From CAWGGS01 sp963822095 (GTDB lineage Bacteria; Desulfobacterota; Desulfobulbia; Desulfobulbales; Desulfocapsaceae): 64,000 nucleotides of DNA. The stretch lies in contig CAWGGS010000001.1 in assembly GCA_963822095.1 (NCBI GenBank), positions 68,214 through 132,213 of the forward strand. The letters are read 5' to 3'. Below, one piece after another: positions 28,408-38,389 of the stretch; the first letter of the stretch is position 1, and each line of letters opens with the position of its first letter. Position numbers and translations under genes: made by a program. Below the pieces are notes generated by a model. It saw only the letters and a program-made list of their open reading frames with translations. It searched no databases and had not been told where the DNA came from.

Positions 28408-29844
28408 TTATGCGTCTTTCTTCAGCAGATGATCCGGGTCGTTCAGGATCGTTGCCGTCACATGGGAACCGACCCCGGCATGGCTGATGGCCAGCCCTCT
28501 TTTGGCGCCTTCCACCTGGAGATTCGTCCAGTCGGCCGGCTTCTTACGATCAAATTCTTTCCAGAGTTTTTCATCGCCGTGAATTTCGGCCCAGCGGTTC
28601 CAGATGTGGGTTGCGATCTCAAAGGTCTGCATGATGCCGGTGGCGCCGACCGCATGCATGCAGCCGATCAGTCCGCCCGAGAGGTTCGAGGGAAGTTTCC
28701 CCGGTTTGCCGGTATGGGGGTTGGTGTGATAACAGTCACCGGACTCGACGTAGTCCCTTCCGTAGCCATAGGGCCTCAGTCCGATGTCTTCATAGGTTTG
28801 AACGTCACTGATGGTGAACGCATCGTGGAGCTCGATCACATCGAGGTCTTCCATCGGATCGGTAATTCCTGCCATGCCGTAGCCGTAGTAGGCTGCCATT
28901 CTGGCGGCAAGAAATCCGGTGAATCCCGGATACCGTCCTCCGCCGGGGAATTTTTCTTCCAGATCGGCATAGAGGTCTGCCTTCTCATGGGGGAGCAGCG
29001 GGATATCCATATGACGGCGATCCGCAGGACGAAGCGTATGGGAACCGGCTCCAACCCAGATGCGCAGCGGCTTATTCTTGGAGTTTCCGGTCAGTTTGAT
29101 TGCGGTATCTTCATCGCAAAGGATGGCACAGGCTGCGCCGACACTCATCAGGCAGCAGTCAAGCGCCCGGAGAGGGAAGGCAACCACCGGAGATTTCAGA
29201 ACATCATCGACGGTGATCTTCATCGGCGACTGGGCAAACGGGTTGAAACGTGCATAGCCGTGGTGTTTAACAGAGATCTCTGCCAAGGTCTTCCTGAAGG
29301 AATCTTCCGCCTTGCCGAAGATCTGCCAATAGCGTTGGGCCATGACCGCGTAATAGCCGGTATAAATATGGCCTAGCGGCGATTCCCAGTCCTTGTCTGC
29401 CGCGCAGGAGATCAGGAAGTTGCCCTCATCGGTGGGGACTTCGTCCATTCGCTCCCAGCCCATGGCCAAAACGCAGTCAGAATAGCCAGAGGCCACGGCC
29501 TTCATGGCCTCCCAGAGAGTCGAACCGCCGGTGGCACCACCGGTCTTGACGCCGACATTTCCCAGGGGATCGAGTCCGAGCCTGTCATGGATCACTGACT
29601 CTCCCAGGAGTTGATCGCCGAAGTGATCGGCAAAATGGCCATAGTAGCAACTATGTATTGATCGCTTCAACTCGGCCGGAGAGATATCGAGCAATCCGGC
29701 TGCCATGGTAAAGGCGTCGACACACAGTTCTTCGGTTCTTTTGCCTGGAAAGGCGCGATCGAATTTGGACTGTCCAGCCGTGACCAGATATACGGGGCGT
29801 TGCAGCTTGGGAATTTTCAGCTGTTGTTTGCTGAAGGTGATCAT
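28408..29844 (-). CDS. Thiolase-fold (SCP-X-like) protein lacking the nucleophilic cysteine
   Basis: This 478-residue thiolase-superfamily protein has the DxxELHDAF motif (DLDVIELHDAFTISD) and SGGLIGCMHAVGATG with the conserved His. Where SCP2-type thiolases have the acylated Cys in an N-x-C-S-T-G motif, this protein reads VKTGGATGGSTLWEA, placing Gly103 at the Cys position. The second catalytic Cys near the C-terminus is also absent (SHAGVGSHVTATIL). It therefore cannot use the normal thiolase mechanism. A DUF35-assisted retro-aldolase, as in steroid side-chain Ltp2, is one possibility. Start chosen at 29844 behind AAGGAGACC. Confidence 0.75.
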   Translation of the reverse strand: MITFSKQQLKIPKLQRPVYLVTAGQSKFDRAFPGKRTEELCVDAFTMAAGLLDISPAELKRSIHSCYYGHFADHFGDQLLGESVIHDRLGLDPLGNVGVKTGGATGGSTLWEAMKAVASGYSDCVLAMGWERMDEVPTDEGNFLISCAADKDWESPLGHIYTGYYAVMAQRYWQIFGKAEDSFRKTLAEISVKHHGYARFNPFAQSPMKITVDDVLKSPVVAFPLRALDCCLMSVGAACAILCDEDTAIKLTGNSKNKPLRIWVGAGSHTLRPADRRHMDIPLLPHEKADLYADLEEKFPGGGRYPGFTGFLAARMAAYYGYGMAGITDPMEDLDVIELHDAFTISDVQTYEDIGLRPYGYGRDYVESGDCYHTNPHTGKPGKLPSNLSGGLIGCMHAVGATGIMQTFEIATHIWNRWAEIHGDEKLWKEFDRKKPADWTNLQVEGAKRGLAISHAGVGSHVTATILNDPDHLLKKDA

Positions 29845-29997
29845 AGCTCGGTCTCCTTATGGTTTAGGGTTTACAGGTTGCCAAGATGTGCCGACCTCAT
29901 TTGAAAGAGCGGGATTTTTCGAAGTCTTCTTCAAAGGGGATGCGGGTTTTTAAAATGAAATAATTATCCCTGACACATAAAAAATATTTCCAACTTT

Positions 29998-30540
29998 TCA
30001 AAGCGTTCCTACCCAGAGAATAAAACCGGTGGTGGAACTGGTATTGGTGATTCTTTGATTTTCCGGATTCGACAGGAAATGCACCGAGTCACCCTCCTCG
30101 AGAATGAAGGTTTCGGCATTGTGGGCAAGCTCAACCGATCCTTTTAAGACACAGAGCACTTCCTGGCCGTTTTTGAGATTTTTTCGTGCCGGAATGGATT
30201 TGCCGGGCTTAAGGACCAGGATCGCCGAGTCGATGGCACTCCTGTATTCCGGTGGAAAAAACCTTCGAGTGACAAAACCGGTATGGGAAAGTTCAATATC
30301 GTCCCATTCCGATCTCTTGATCAGAACGATATTTTCCTGCTTGCTGGCCTGGGAGATGAGATCCCCTGCGTTTACTCCTATGGACTTGCAAATGCGCATC
30401 AAGGTGTCAACGGAGGGTGAGTTGACGTCGTTTTCCACCTGGCTGAGAAACCCTTCGGAGATGGATGCCTTTTCGGCAACGGCTTTTAACGTCAACTTCT
30501 GTTGTTTCCGGTATCGCCTGAGCAAGGTGCCTATATTCAT
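29998..30540 (-). CDS. XRE-family regulator with C-terminal cupin
   Basis: This 180-residue protein has an N-terminal helix-turn-helix (LTLKAVAEKASISEGFLSQVENDVNSPSV) and a C-terminal cupin (about 105-178, GQEVLCVLKGSVEL and LEEGDSVHFLSN). This layout is typical of small-molecule-sensing repressors such as PuuR. It lies 153 bp upstream of the thiolase-like gene on the same strand and probably controls the acyl-CoA locus and itself. Confidence 0.88.
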   Translation of the reverse strand: MNIGTLLRRYRKQQKLTLKAVAEKASISEGFLSQVENDVNSPSVDTLMRICKSIGVNAGDLISQASKQENIVLIKRSEWDDIELSHTGFVTRRFFPPEYRSAIDSAILVLKPGKSIPARKNLKNGQEVLCVLKGSVELAHNAETFILEEGDSVHFLSNPENQRITNTSSTTGFILWVGTL

Positions 30541-30611
30541 GCAGTTCAGCAGGTGTTGGTCAATGCCGACACATTTCTTGATTGTCGGATCGTGTTAATT
30601 TTTTATAGTAG

Positions 30612-30638
30612 TTAATATTTACCTATATTAAATATTAA
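30612..30638. promoter_or_regulatory. AT-rich dyad in the regulator/transglutaminase divergent promoter region
   Basis: TTAATATT-N11-AATATTAA is a perfect inverted repeat 72 bp upstream of the XRE-cupin start and 87 bp upstream of the divergent gene. It is a candidate autoregulatory operator. Confidence 0.5.
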
Positions 30639-30724
30639 TATATTGTCAACAGAAAAATTATCGGTGCAATCGTTTTCGAAGAGAAAATTTCTGATTTCAG
30701 CGGGACAGGAAGTATAATAGGAAG

Positions 30725-32227
30725 ATGGAATCATCGGTAATTAAACATCCGGCAGCATTGTTGAAGGTTGCCATTTTCCTGATCTGGCTTGTACTCATTG
30801 GGCTTGTCTTGAAACGGGATGTCTTTATACATGTTCTAGACCTCCGGGAGTCTGCAGCTATCCAGCAGGCGGAACATGAAGACTACCAGGGAATATATTT
30901 CAAAAGGCAAAAGATCGGGTATGCCGCGGATTTTTACCACCCTCGGAAGGATGGCTCGGTGCAGGTCGAGCAACTGGCGCATATGAGATTGAACGTTTTG
31001 GGGCAATCCAATCCCATTGTGTTGCATCTGAACGCCTCTATGGATGAAAGAGGACAGCTTGAAAAATTCTCATTTTCCTTTCAATCGCCTTTCTACAAGA
31101 TGAATGCCACCGGTTCGGCAAGAGGGGAAAACATTAATTATACGCTCTTTACAGGCAGTGCCACAATTCACGATAAACTGGAGTTGCAGGCCCCCCCCAT
31201 GCTTTTAACATCGCGGCGGGCCTATCTCCTGAAAAAGGGAATGGAAAAGGGAGATAAGTTCAAAATTCCCAGGTTTGATCCTGTGTCACTCTCTGGGGAG
31301 AATTCCATTGTTGAGTATTACGGCAAGGAACGAACCTTTATTCATGGGCGGGTCTACAACCTCCATCATTTCGTTGAGACGTTTTCCGGAACCAGAGTAA
31401 ATTCCTGGCTAGATGACAAGGGAGAGGTGATAAAAGAAGAATCTCCGGCAGGTTTCGTTTTTATAAAGGAACCGAAGTTCAAAGCCATGTCGGGATCTGG
31501 CAAAGGACCTGAGTTGTTGTCCGCCGTATCTGCAAAGCTGGTTGGTAAGATGCCGTCTTTTAAGGGGCGTACGCGAATGGAGTATCGTTTGAGCTTTCCC
31601 GACAATGGCAATTTTCAACTCAATTCCGGAAGACAGAGTTATGCTGACGGACTTTTGACCGTGCGCCTCGAATCCCTGGCGGATTTTAAACCTATCGCCA
31701 AAGTTGCCGATCAAGAAAATAGTTCATATTTGGCACCAACCCCCTCGGTGCAGTCGAGGGCTCCTGCCATTCGCAAGCTTGCCTCGAAACTCGTTGCCGG
31801 CAGGGTTGAAGACCTGAGCAAGGTCAAGGCTATTGCCGATTATGTCAATGGACATCTTGAGAAACGGCCGGTCCTGGGCTTTCCCGACGCATTGACCGTC
31901 TTGAAGACGGGCAGGGGAGATTGCAATGAACACACGGTCCTCTTCACCGCGCTGGCTCGGGCAGAGGGAATCCAGACCCGAATGGTAGCCGGGGTCGTCT
32001 TTTTCAAGGGGGCATTTTATTATCATGCCTGGAATGAGGTCCGTATCTCTGGAAAATGGCTCAGTGTGGATACGACAACCGGACAGGTTCCGGCGGATCT
32101 TGGCCACATAAAATTTGTTGAAGGAGGCATCAGGGAGCAGATGCGTATCGGCGCTCTTCTCGGACACCTGTCGATCGAGCCTGTTGTTCAACCAGCAGGA
32201 GATGGCAAGCATGCGGGAAAGGACTGA
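30725..32227 (+). CDS. Membrane-anchored transglutaminase-like protein
   Basis: This 500-residue protein has one N-terminal membrane helix (LLKVAIFLIWLVLIGLVL), a long beta-rich extracytoplasmic region and a C-terminal transglutaminase core (about 375-470). The Cys-His-Asp triad is visible in GDCNEHTVLFTAL, YYHAWNEV and SVDTTTG. Bacterial members are peptidase-like rather than cross-linking. An ABC exporter follows in the same direction after 73 bp, so they may share an operon. Confidence 0.85.
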   Translation: MESSVIKHPAALLKVAIFLIWLVLIGLVLKRDVFIHVLDLRESAAIQQAEHEDYQGIYFKRQKIGYAADFYHPRKDGSVQVEQLAHMRLNVLGQSNPIVLHLNASMDERGQLEKFSFSFQSPFYKMNATGSARGENINYTLFTGSATIHDKLELQAPPMLLTSRRAYLLKKGMEKGDKFKIPRFDPVSLSGENSIVEYYGKERTFIHGRVYNLHHFVETFSGTRVNSWLDDKGEVIKEESPAGFVFIKEPKFKAMSGSGKGPELLSAVSAKLVGKMPSFKGRTRMEYRLSFPDNGNFQLNSGRQSYADGLLTVRLESLADFKPIAKVADQENSSYLAPTPSVQSRAPAIRKLASKLVAGRVEDLSKVKAIADYVNGHLEKRPVLGFPDALTVLKTGRGDCNEHTVLFTALARAEGIQTRMVAGVVFFKGAFYYHAWNEVRISGKWLSVDTTTGQVPADLGHIKFVEGGIREQMRIGALLGHLSIEPVVQPAGDGKHAGKD

Positions 32228-32300
32228 AGGAAGAAATGGAGGGCTTTCTTCGGGAAATTGAGCTGCTTTTAAAAAAGACCATTATATAAAAAATCAGGTT

Positions 32301-33110
32301 ATGAGCGATACTGTTCTGCAAATTGATCATCTTACAAAGAAATTTGGCAATTTCAGTGCCGTGGATGACGTTTCACTGACGGTTGAGGCTGGGGAAATCT
32401 ATGGTTTCCTCGGCCCCAACGGTGCGGGGAAGACCACTACCATCAAGATGTTGGCCGGACTCTTGATGCCGACCAGCGGCCGGGTTACCATAAAGGGTTT
32501 CGATCTTGCCCGTTTTCCGATGGAGGGCAAACGGTTGACCGGTTATATTCCCGATCGCCCCTTTCTCTATGAAAAGCTTACCGGGGATGAGTATCTGCGA
32601 TTTATAGCCAGCCTCTATACCAAAAAAGATATCGGGGGTGTCCTGTCCCAGGCCGGTAACTATCTCGAACTCTTTGATCTGGCCTCCTGGCGGCATAACC
32701 TCATAGAAGGCTATTCGCATGGTATGCGCCAAAAATTGATTATGGCCTCCATCTTTATGCTTAACCAGCCGCTGATCATCGTTGATGAACCGATGGTGGG
32801 GCTTGATCCGAAAAGCGCAAAAATTGTAAAAGAGTTGTTTAAAAATCTTGCCCATAGTGGGGTCACGGTTTTTCTCTCAACCCATTCCATGGAAATTGCC
32901 GAAGAGCTCTGTGACCGAATCGGCATCCTGGTCGAAGGCCGGCTCTCCACCTCAGGGACCATGGCGGACCTTAGGGGACAGGCGGCCTCCGGTCGGGAGA
33001 ATCTCGAGGACATCTTTCTGGAACTGACGGGTGTGTTCGAGCTCCAGGGAATTATCAAGGCCCTGCGTCAGAGCTCCACCAACGGATCGTCCGATTCCAA
33101 TGGCGGTTAG
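32301..33110 (+). CDS. ABC-2-type exporter ATP-binding protein
   Basis: This 269-residue ATPase has Walker A GPNGAGKTTTIK, signature YSHGMRQKLIMAS, Walker B LIIVDEPMVGLDP and an H-loop in STHSMEIAEELCD. The Asp-Arg in YIPDRPFLYEKLTGDEYL is the Q-loop region, where the usual Gln is replaced. The CcmA/NatA-like layout indicates an exporter working with the membrane protein encoded 9 bp downstream. Confidence 0.9.
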   Translation: MSDTVLQIDHLTKKFGNFSAVDDVSLTVEAGEIYGFLGPNGAGKTTTIKMLAGLLMPTSGRVTIKGFDLARFPMEGKRLTGYIPDRPFLYEKLTGDEYLRFIASLYTKKDIGGVLSQAGNYLELFDLASWRHNLIEGYSHGMRQKLIMASIFMLNQPLIIVDEPMVGLDPKSAKIVKELFKNLAHSGVTVFLSTHSMEIAEELCDRIGILVEGRLSTSGTMADLRGQAASGRENLEDIFLELTGVFELQGIIKALRQSSTNGSSDSNGG

Positions 33111-33119
33111 GGTGACAAG

Positions 33120-34766
33120 ATGACGCGCAGGCTCTTTCGCCCCTGGATTCTCGGCAATATCAACCGCTTCTTTCCCGGGAAAAGGTTCGGACTGCGACCG
33201 CTTTTCATTCTGGTGCTGGGAAGTTTGGTCTGTGGTATCATCTATTATGTTACCTTCCGGGTGCTTAGCTATTTTCATAGCCAGGATGAATTGGGGGTGA
33301 TCCTAAGTCTGAAGATCTTTCAGATGGCTTGGATAACCATCTTTGCGATGCTGATTTTTTCTTCCATGGTTTCCTCGGTCTCGACCCTTTATCTGTCGAG
33401 CGATAATGAAATAATCCTCGCTGCTCCCGTCGACTACGAGGAGCTCTATTTGATGCGTTTCATCACCACCATGCTCGGTACATCATGGATGATCCTGATA
33501 TTCTCCTTTCCGGTATTTGGAGCCTATGCGGTGGTGTTTAAGGCCGGTCCGCTCTTCTGGCCCTTGCTGCTCCTTGCGGTTCCGTCGATGACCCTCATTG
33601 CTTCGGGTATCGCTATGCTGTTGACAGTAATCCTCGTGTATTTTTTCCCTGCCAGGCGGACCAAGGACATCATCCTCTATCTTTCGATCCTTTTTGGTAT
33701 CCTGCTTTATCTGATATTTCGTCTCATGCGTCCTGAAGACCTGGTGAACCCTGATAAGTATGGTGAGTTTATAGAATATTTCTCTGCAATCTCAACTCCG
33801 GTAAGTGTTTGGCTTCCTGCGGGATGGGTGGCAAACCTCCTTTCCTCCTATCTGCTGGATGGGAAGGTTGACGGGCTCCTCATCGGTTTGCTGATCACCA
33901 CTCCTCTCGTCTTCTACTTTGCCGGTGAGATTGTTATGAAGCGCTGGTTTTTTGCCGGTTTTACTAAATCCCAGGAGTCTTTCGGTGGGCATATGCGCTT
34001 CCGACCGACCACAAGGCTTCCCGCATGTTGGGCCTGGATTTTCAGGAAGGAGCTGAAGTATTTTTTGCGTGATTCCAGTGAGTGGTCTCAACTCTTTATG
34101 ATTGGGGCCTTGATCGTTGTATATCTATATAATTTCAAGGTCTTGCCTCTGGACAGGGCGCCGATGCCGACAGTCTATCTGACCAACCTCATCGCCTTTG
34201 CCAATATTGGGCTGGTGGGCTTCATGGCGGCATCGCTCTCAGCCCGTTTTGTGTACCCTTCGCTTAGCAGTGAGCAGGGAGCCTTTTATCTGATCGGCAG
34301 TGCCCCCTTGTCTCTGGGAAGGTTTCTGTTCTACAAATATCTTTTTTACCTGCCTCCCTTTACCCTCTTGACCCTTATTCTGGTTGTCGTTTCCAATCGT
34401 CTGTTAGAGATCAACGGACCGATGCTGTGGATCTCGTGTTTTCTCTCCCTGCTTTTAACGTGGACCACCGTGGCTATGGCCCTTGGTTTTGGGACCTTTT
34501 TTGCCGATTTCAAATCAGAGAACCGGACTGCGGCGATGGGACCGGGTTCCATTCTCTTCCTCTTCTGCGCCATGCTCTACCAGTTGTTGATAATCGGTTT
34601 GGGGATTTTCCCGATCTATCGCCTGATGATGACCTGGGTAAAGACGTCTTCTCTGTCAATGGATGCTGCGGTCTTTGTGGGGGGCTGGGCTGTTGGGGCG
34701 GTGGCGGTTTCCGTTGGTATCGGGCTCTTCATTTGTCGACGCGGTCTTAGAGTCCTGCGTCGGTGA
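33120..34766 (+). CDS. Polytopic ABC exporter membrane subunit
   Basis: This 548-residue protein has about 12-14 hydrophobic segments, beginning with a basic N-terminus (MTRRLFRPWILGNINRF). It contains PVDYEELYLMRF, which resembles the coupling region of large ABC-2 permeases seen in Firmicutes and Desulfobacterota. The substrate is unknown. It is paired with the ATPase gene and ends 23 bp from the convergent HD-GYP gene. Confidence 0.8.
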   Translation: MTRRLFRPWILGNINRFFPGKRFGLRPLFILVLGSLVCGIIYYVTFRVLSYFHSQDELGVILSLKIFQMAWITIFAMLIFSSMVSSVSTLYLSSDNEIILAAPVDYEELYLMRFITTMLGTSWMILIFSFPVFGAYAVVFKAGPLFWPLLLLAVPSMTLIASGIAMLLTVILVYFFPARRTKDIILYLSILFGILLYLIFRLMRPEDLVNPDKYGEFIEYFSAISTPVSVWLPAGWVANLLSSYLLDGKVDGLLIGLLITTPLVFYFAGEIVMKRWFFAGFTKSQESFGGHMRFRPTTRLPACWAWIFRKELKYFLRDSSEWSQLFMIGALIVVYLYNFKVLPLDRAPMPTVYLTNLIAFANIGLVGFMAASLSARFVYPSLSSEQGAFYLIGSAPLSLGRFLFYKYLFYLPPFTLLTLILVVVSNRLLEINGPMLWISCFLSLLLTWTTVAMALGFGTFFADFKSENRTAAMGPGSILFLFCAMLYQLLIIGLGIFPIYRLMMTWVKTSSLSMDAAVFVGGWAVGAVAVSVGIGLFICRRGLRVLRR

Positions 34767-34789
34767 GTTTGACTGCAGAGAAACCCGGT

Positions 34790-35827
34790 TTAATCGGCAA
34801 AGCGAGACCGTATGTCGATAATCAGCTCGAGATTATTTGTAAAATCATCAAAAATTTGGGGGTCGAAGTGGCTTCCCCGTCCCCTTCGCATGAGATCGAG
34901 GGCGTCGTCGATGGAGATGGCCTTTTTGTAAACGCGATCACTGGTCAGGGCATCGAAGACATCACAGACTGCCGCAATGCGACCGGAGATCGGGATGGCA
35001 TTGCCTGCCAATCCATGGGGATACCCGCTTCCGTCGAATTTTTCGTGGTGGGTCAGGGCAATCTCGGCCCCGAGCTTCAGGATATCGGAGGTGGATTCCG
35101 AAAGAATCCTGAAGCCGATTTCGCAATGGGTTTTAACAATCGTGAATTCTTCGTCGGTAAGCTTGCCTGGTTTGAGCAGGATGGTGTCTGATATGCCGAT
35201 TTTTCCAACATCATGAAGAAGGGCTGCATCCTTTAATTTTTTACAAAAAGCCTCCGGAAGACCACGAAGTGTGGCGAGTTGCTGGCAATAGAATCCCATT
35301 CTGATGGTATGTTTTGCCGTTTCGTCATCACGAAACTCCGCAGCCTTCGAAAGAATCAGGAATGATTCCTCCCGGGATTTGAAGAGTTCCCTGGTTCGTT
35401 CTTCAACCAGCATTTCAAGTTCTTCGCGATGTCTGCGGTTTTCCAGTTCAAGTTCCCGGCGTCTTAAGGCATTGGTTATATTTATTATTAATTCATTGAA
35501 CAAAAAGGGTTTGGTTATATAGCCGTATGCTCCCATATGCAGTGTTTCGATGGCTGTTTCCCGGTCATCTATTCCCGTCACCATGATCACTGCCAGCTCC
35601 GGATAGAGTTCCATGGCAACCCGAAGCAGTTCCACACCGCTCATACCTTCCATATTGATGTCGCTTATCATTAACTCAATCGGTTTCTCGCTGAGCACCG
35701 TAAGGGCAGTTTCGGCGTCCGGCGCCAGGCTGACTAAAAAACCCTCTCTTTTGGTGAATGCTGCAATGAGATCCCGTATTTGATCATCATCATCGACGAT
35801 GAGAACGTGTTGGTTCTGTGTATTCAT
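34790..35827 (-). CDS. Response regulator with HD-GYP cyclic-di-GMP phosphodiesterase domain
   Basis: This 345-residue RpfG-like protein has a receiver domain (residues 8-120) with the phosphorylatable Asp in MISDINMEGMSG and the Lys in YITKPFLF. A short coiled coil follows, then an HD-GYP domain (about 155-340) with ALLHDVGKIGI, THHEKFDGSGYPHGL and CDVFDALTSDRVYK. All signature residues are present, so it should hydrolyse cyclic di-GMP. No cognate kinase is adjacent. Confidence 0.94.
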   Translation of the reverse strand: MNTQNQHVLIVDDDDQIRDLIAAFTKREGFLVSLAPDAETALTVLSEKPIELMISDINMEGMSGVELLRVAMELYPELAVIMVTGIDDRETAIETLHMGAYGYITKPFLFNELIINITNALRRRELELENRRHREELEMLVEERTRELFKSREESFLILSKAAEFRDDETAKHTIRMGFYCQQLATLRGLPEAFCKKLKDAALLHDVGKIGISDTILLKPGKLTDEEFTIVKTHCEIGFRILSESTSDILKLGAEIALTHHEKFDGSGYPHGLAGNAIPISGRIAAVCDVFDALTSDRVYKKAISIDDALDLMRRGRGSHFDPQIFDDFTNNLELIIDIRSRFAD

Positions 35828-36379
35828 AGGGTTGTAATAGAAGGTAATCTCCGGAATATTTCTGGGTACTCTTTATATTTAAGCACAGATTTCTGCTTAA
35901 TTGCAATTTATTTCGGCCGAAAAATTGCAATCTCCGGTCCGTCATTTGAGCAAGAGGCAGTTGGCGGTACCATTTAAATAGACAAGCGCAGGTTTCTTCC
36001 AATGCTACCCCTATGGAATCGTGTCCTAAAGAATCAGCGGCGGGCTCGGATCGATGCCAAAACCTGTCAACGCATCATGGATTTCATTGTCGTCGAGCTC
36101 CCTGTTTTTGTCGCTGCGAGGATCAATGGAAGGGGCGATCAGGTATTGGGAATGAGGGAGTGGTTGGGTGAAGTCTGGCAGGGAAAATATGCTGGAGTCA
36201 AAAATTTTCTATTTCCTTCTCATTGCAGATCCCTGAAGAAACAGGCTTTGTCTTGTATGTCATCAGGTCTCTTAATAGTTCACTGGCTGAGATAACAAGG
36301 TCAAATGGATATGATGTCACTAAATCTGATTGTTGTTTATCAGGAGTTAAAAGGCAACACAACCAACGAAAAGTTCCGG
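35828..36379. other. Intergenic region with no recognisable gene
   Basis: Two short overlapping plus-strand open frames (36002-36295 and 36223-36408) show no family features or good ribosome sites. I see no repeat or terminator here. Confidence 0.4.
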
Positions 36380-37117
36380 TTATGATTTGGCTTGGTTCAC
36401 CGAGATGACAGCAAAGAGGAAGCAGACGCAGCCGACTATGGCCAGCAGCATGTAATCCGAGGAGTGAGGTGTTTCCTTGAAGGCGGCTGCCCGGATAGCA
36501 TTTGAGGCGTGGGTCAGCGGCAGCACTTCAAGTATCCGTTGTCCCCAGAGGGGAAGCTTCGAGAGCGGGAAGAAGGTCCCTCCTAGAAAGGCCATTGGGG
36601 TGATGATGAAATTATTGAGAAGGGCCTGGTCCGCATGTGACTTCACGTGCATGGCGAGTCCCACCGCCAGGGAGGCGAAAACAAAGCTGTTGAGCACGAA
36701 GGCAAACCAGAAATGCAGGTTATAGGACAGAACGACTCCGAAAAGGGCCCCCAAAAGCAGGATCACGCAGCCGGCCATCAGTGCTCTGCTCATTCCGGCA
36801 AGTACTTCGCCCAGGACGTAGGCCGGATTGCTGATCGGTGCCGCCTGGAATTCGTCGAAAATATGCCAATAAAATCTTGAAATATTGATTTCTTGTGCGA
36901 TTGCAAAGGCCTGGGTCATGCTGGCCATCGCGGCAAGACCCGGCAGCAGAAACTCGAGGTAGCTGTGGCCGCCGATGTTGACATGACGCCCAACGGCATA
37001 ACCGAAGGCAATCAGATAAAGAAGCGGTGATACGGACCAGGCCGGGATCAGTTTGGTTAGTCGTCGCCTCAAGATGATCAGCTCTCTAAGATAAACAGCC
37101 GTCCAGCCTTTCAGCAT
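36380..37117 (-). CDS. ABC-2-type exporter permease
   Basis: About 245 residues from ATG 37117, which lies just before the stop of the ATPase gene; the longer upstream frame only shadows that gene. The protein has six membrane helices and LEFLLPGLAAMASMTQAFAIAQE, typical of DrrB/NodJ-type permeases. It also shows GGTFFPLSKLPLWGQRILEVLPLTHASNAIR, the conserved C-terminal ABC-2 motif. It should form an exporter with the coupled ATPase; the substrate is unknown. Confidence 0.88.
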   Translation of the reverse strand: MLKGWTAVYLRELIILRRRLTKLIPAWSVSPLLYLIAFGYAVGRHVNIGGHSYLEFLLPGLAAMASMTQAFAIAQEINISRFYWHIFDEFQAAPISNPAYVLGEVLAGMSRALMAGCVILLLGALFGVVLSYNLHFWFAFVLNSFVFASLAVGLAMHVKSHADQALLNNFIITPMAFLGGTFFPLSKLPLWGQRILEVLPLTHASNAIRAAAFKETPHSSDYMLLAIVGCVCFLFAVISVNQAKS

Positions 37118-37950
37118 GATATCTTCCTCCCTGTCATGGAGATAAAGGCATCCTCCAGGTTGACCCTTCGCACCGTGCAGCCGTTGGTTTGGTCGAGGAC
37201 GTAGTCGCGTGCTTTGTCGCGGGAGCGGAAATAAATGGTCTGAAGTCGGTTGTCTTCGAGAAAGTCCACCGCCCATTCGCCGATGTTTGCCATCAAATTT
37301 TCGGGGCTGTCTTCGGCGACTATCTGACCTTTGTCGAGGAAGGCCACCCGGTCGGTCAGGAATTCCGCCTCTTCGATATAGTGAGTAGTAAGGAATATGG
37401 TGGTTCCATCATTTTGGATTTTTTTTATAAATCCCCATATTCTCCTGCGGATGGCTGGATCGAGGCCGACGGTGGGTTCATCCATGAACAGGATGGAGGG
37501 CGTATGCATCAGTGCCCGTCCGATCAGAAGCCTCCGCTTCATTCCGCCGGAGAGCGTCTTGGTCAACACTTTTCTGCGGTCTTCCATTTCGATATAGCTA
37601 AGAATCTCGGCCGTACGGCTGGTTATGTCGGCTCTAGACATATGGTGCAGAAGGCCGTGGATTAAAAGGTTTTCCTCGACAGTCAGTTCGGCGTCGAGGT
37701 TGGTATGTTGCGGCACCAGGCCGAACTGGGCTTTGCACCTGATTGGCTCACGCTCAATATCGTACCCATTTAATAGCACTGTTCCGCCGTTGCGTCTGGT
37801 CAGGCCGGTGAGGATGCGAATGGTGGTTGTTTTACCAGCTCCATTGGGGCCGAGGTAGCCGTATATGGTACCGGATCCTACTGTAAAAGAGACGCCCGCC
37901 AGTGCCTGGCGGTCGCCGAATTTTTTGCTTAGGTTGTTGACTTCAATCAC
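37111..37950 (-). CDS. ABC-2-type exporter ATP-binding protein (DrrA/NodI-like)
   Basis: This 279-residue ATPase has Walker A GPNGAGKTTTIR, Q-loop GLVPQHTNLDAELTVEENL, signature TLSGGMKRRLLIGRAL, Walker B SILFMDEPTVGLDP and H-loop TTHYIEEAEFLTD. The C-terminal extension resembles DrrA-family ATPases. It overlaps the permease start by seven bases. Confidence 0.92.
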   Translation of the reverse strand: MIEVNNLSKKFGDRQALAGVSFTVGSGTIYGYLGPNGAGKTTTIRILTGLTRRNGGTVLLNGYDIEREPIRCKAQFGLVPQHTNLDAELTVEENLLIHGLLHHMSRADITSRTAEILSYIEMEDRRKVLTKTLSGGMKRRLLIGRALMHTPSILFMDEPTVGLDPAIRRRIWGFIKKIQNDGTTIFLTTHYIEEAEFLTDRVAFLDKGQIVAEDSPENLMANIGEWAVDFLEDNRLQTIYFRSRDKARDYVLDQTNGCTVRRVNLEDAFISMTGRKISC

Positions 37951-38389
37951 ATTTTGCCTTGCTGTTTTCGCTGCATCGCCCCCAGCACTTCATCAGGGGA
38001 TAGTTTTCGATTTAATGGTGTATCGGCGACCAATGGTTATAAGGTTTCTGCGGTCATGTCAACGTCTATCTGCTTTCAGCACTTTCCGGTTGGTAGTCCA
38101 TCAGTGGAGATTTGAGCAGGTCGGGTATTTCTATATATTGCAATCACAATGATTTTGCAGAATTCCAACTGGTTGAAGTCCTTAAACCATCAAAGCTGTA
38201 AAGAAAAAACACTAGTATACGGAATACGGCATGAAAAGCTGAACATAAACGATGTCGGTGGTCGGTCACGTCGGATGGGGGGAGTATCCCTCTTCGGATG
38301 GAGCCTGACAGTATTGAAGGTGTGTTCCAATCATTTGAATCCATGGAATGCGGGATAAGCAATACATGATGGCAACAACAGAAGCTGCC

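Noticed and set aside
27757..29376. 539-codon plus-strand open frame opposite the thiolase-like and DUF35 genes
   Set aside because: It has no ribosome site or domain, spans two real minus-strand genes with clear family motifs, and is a codon-bias shadow.
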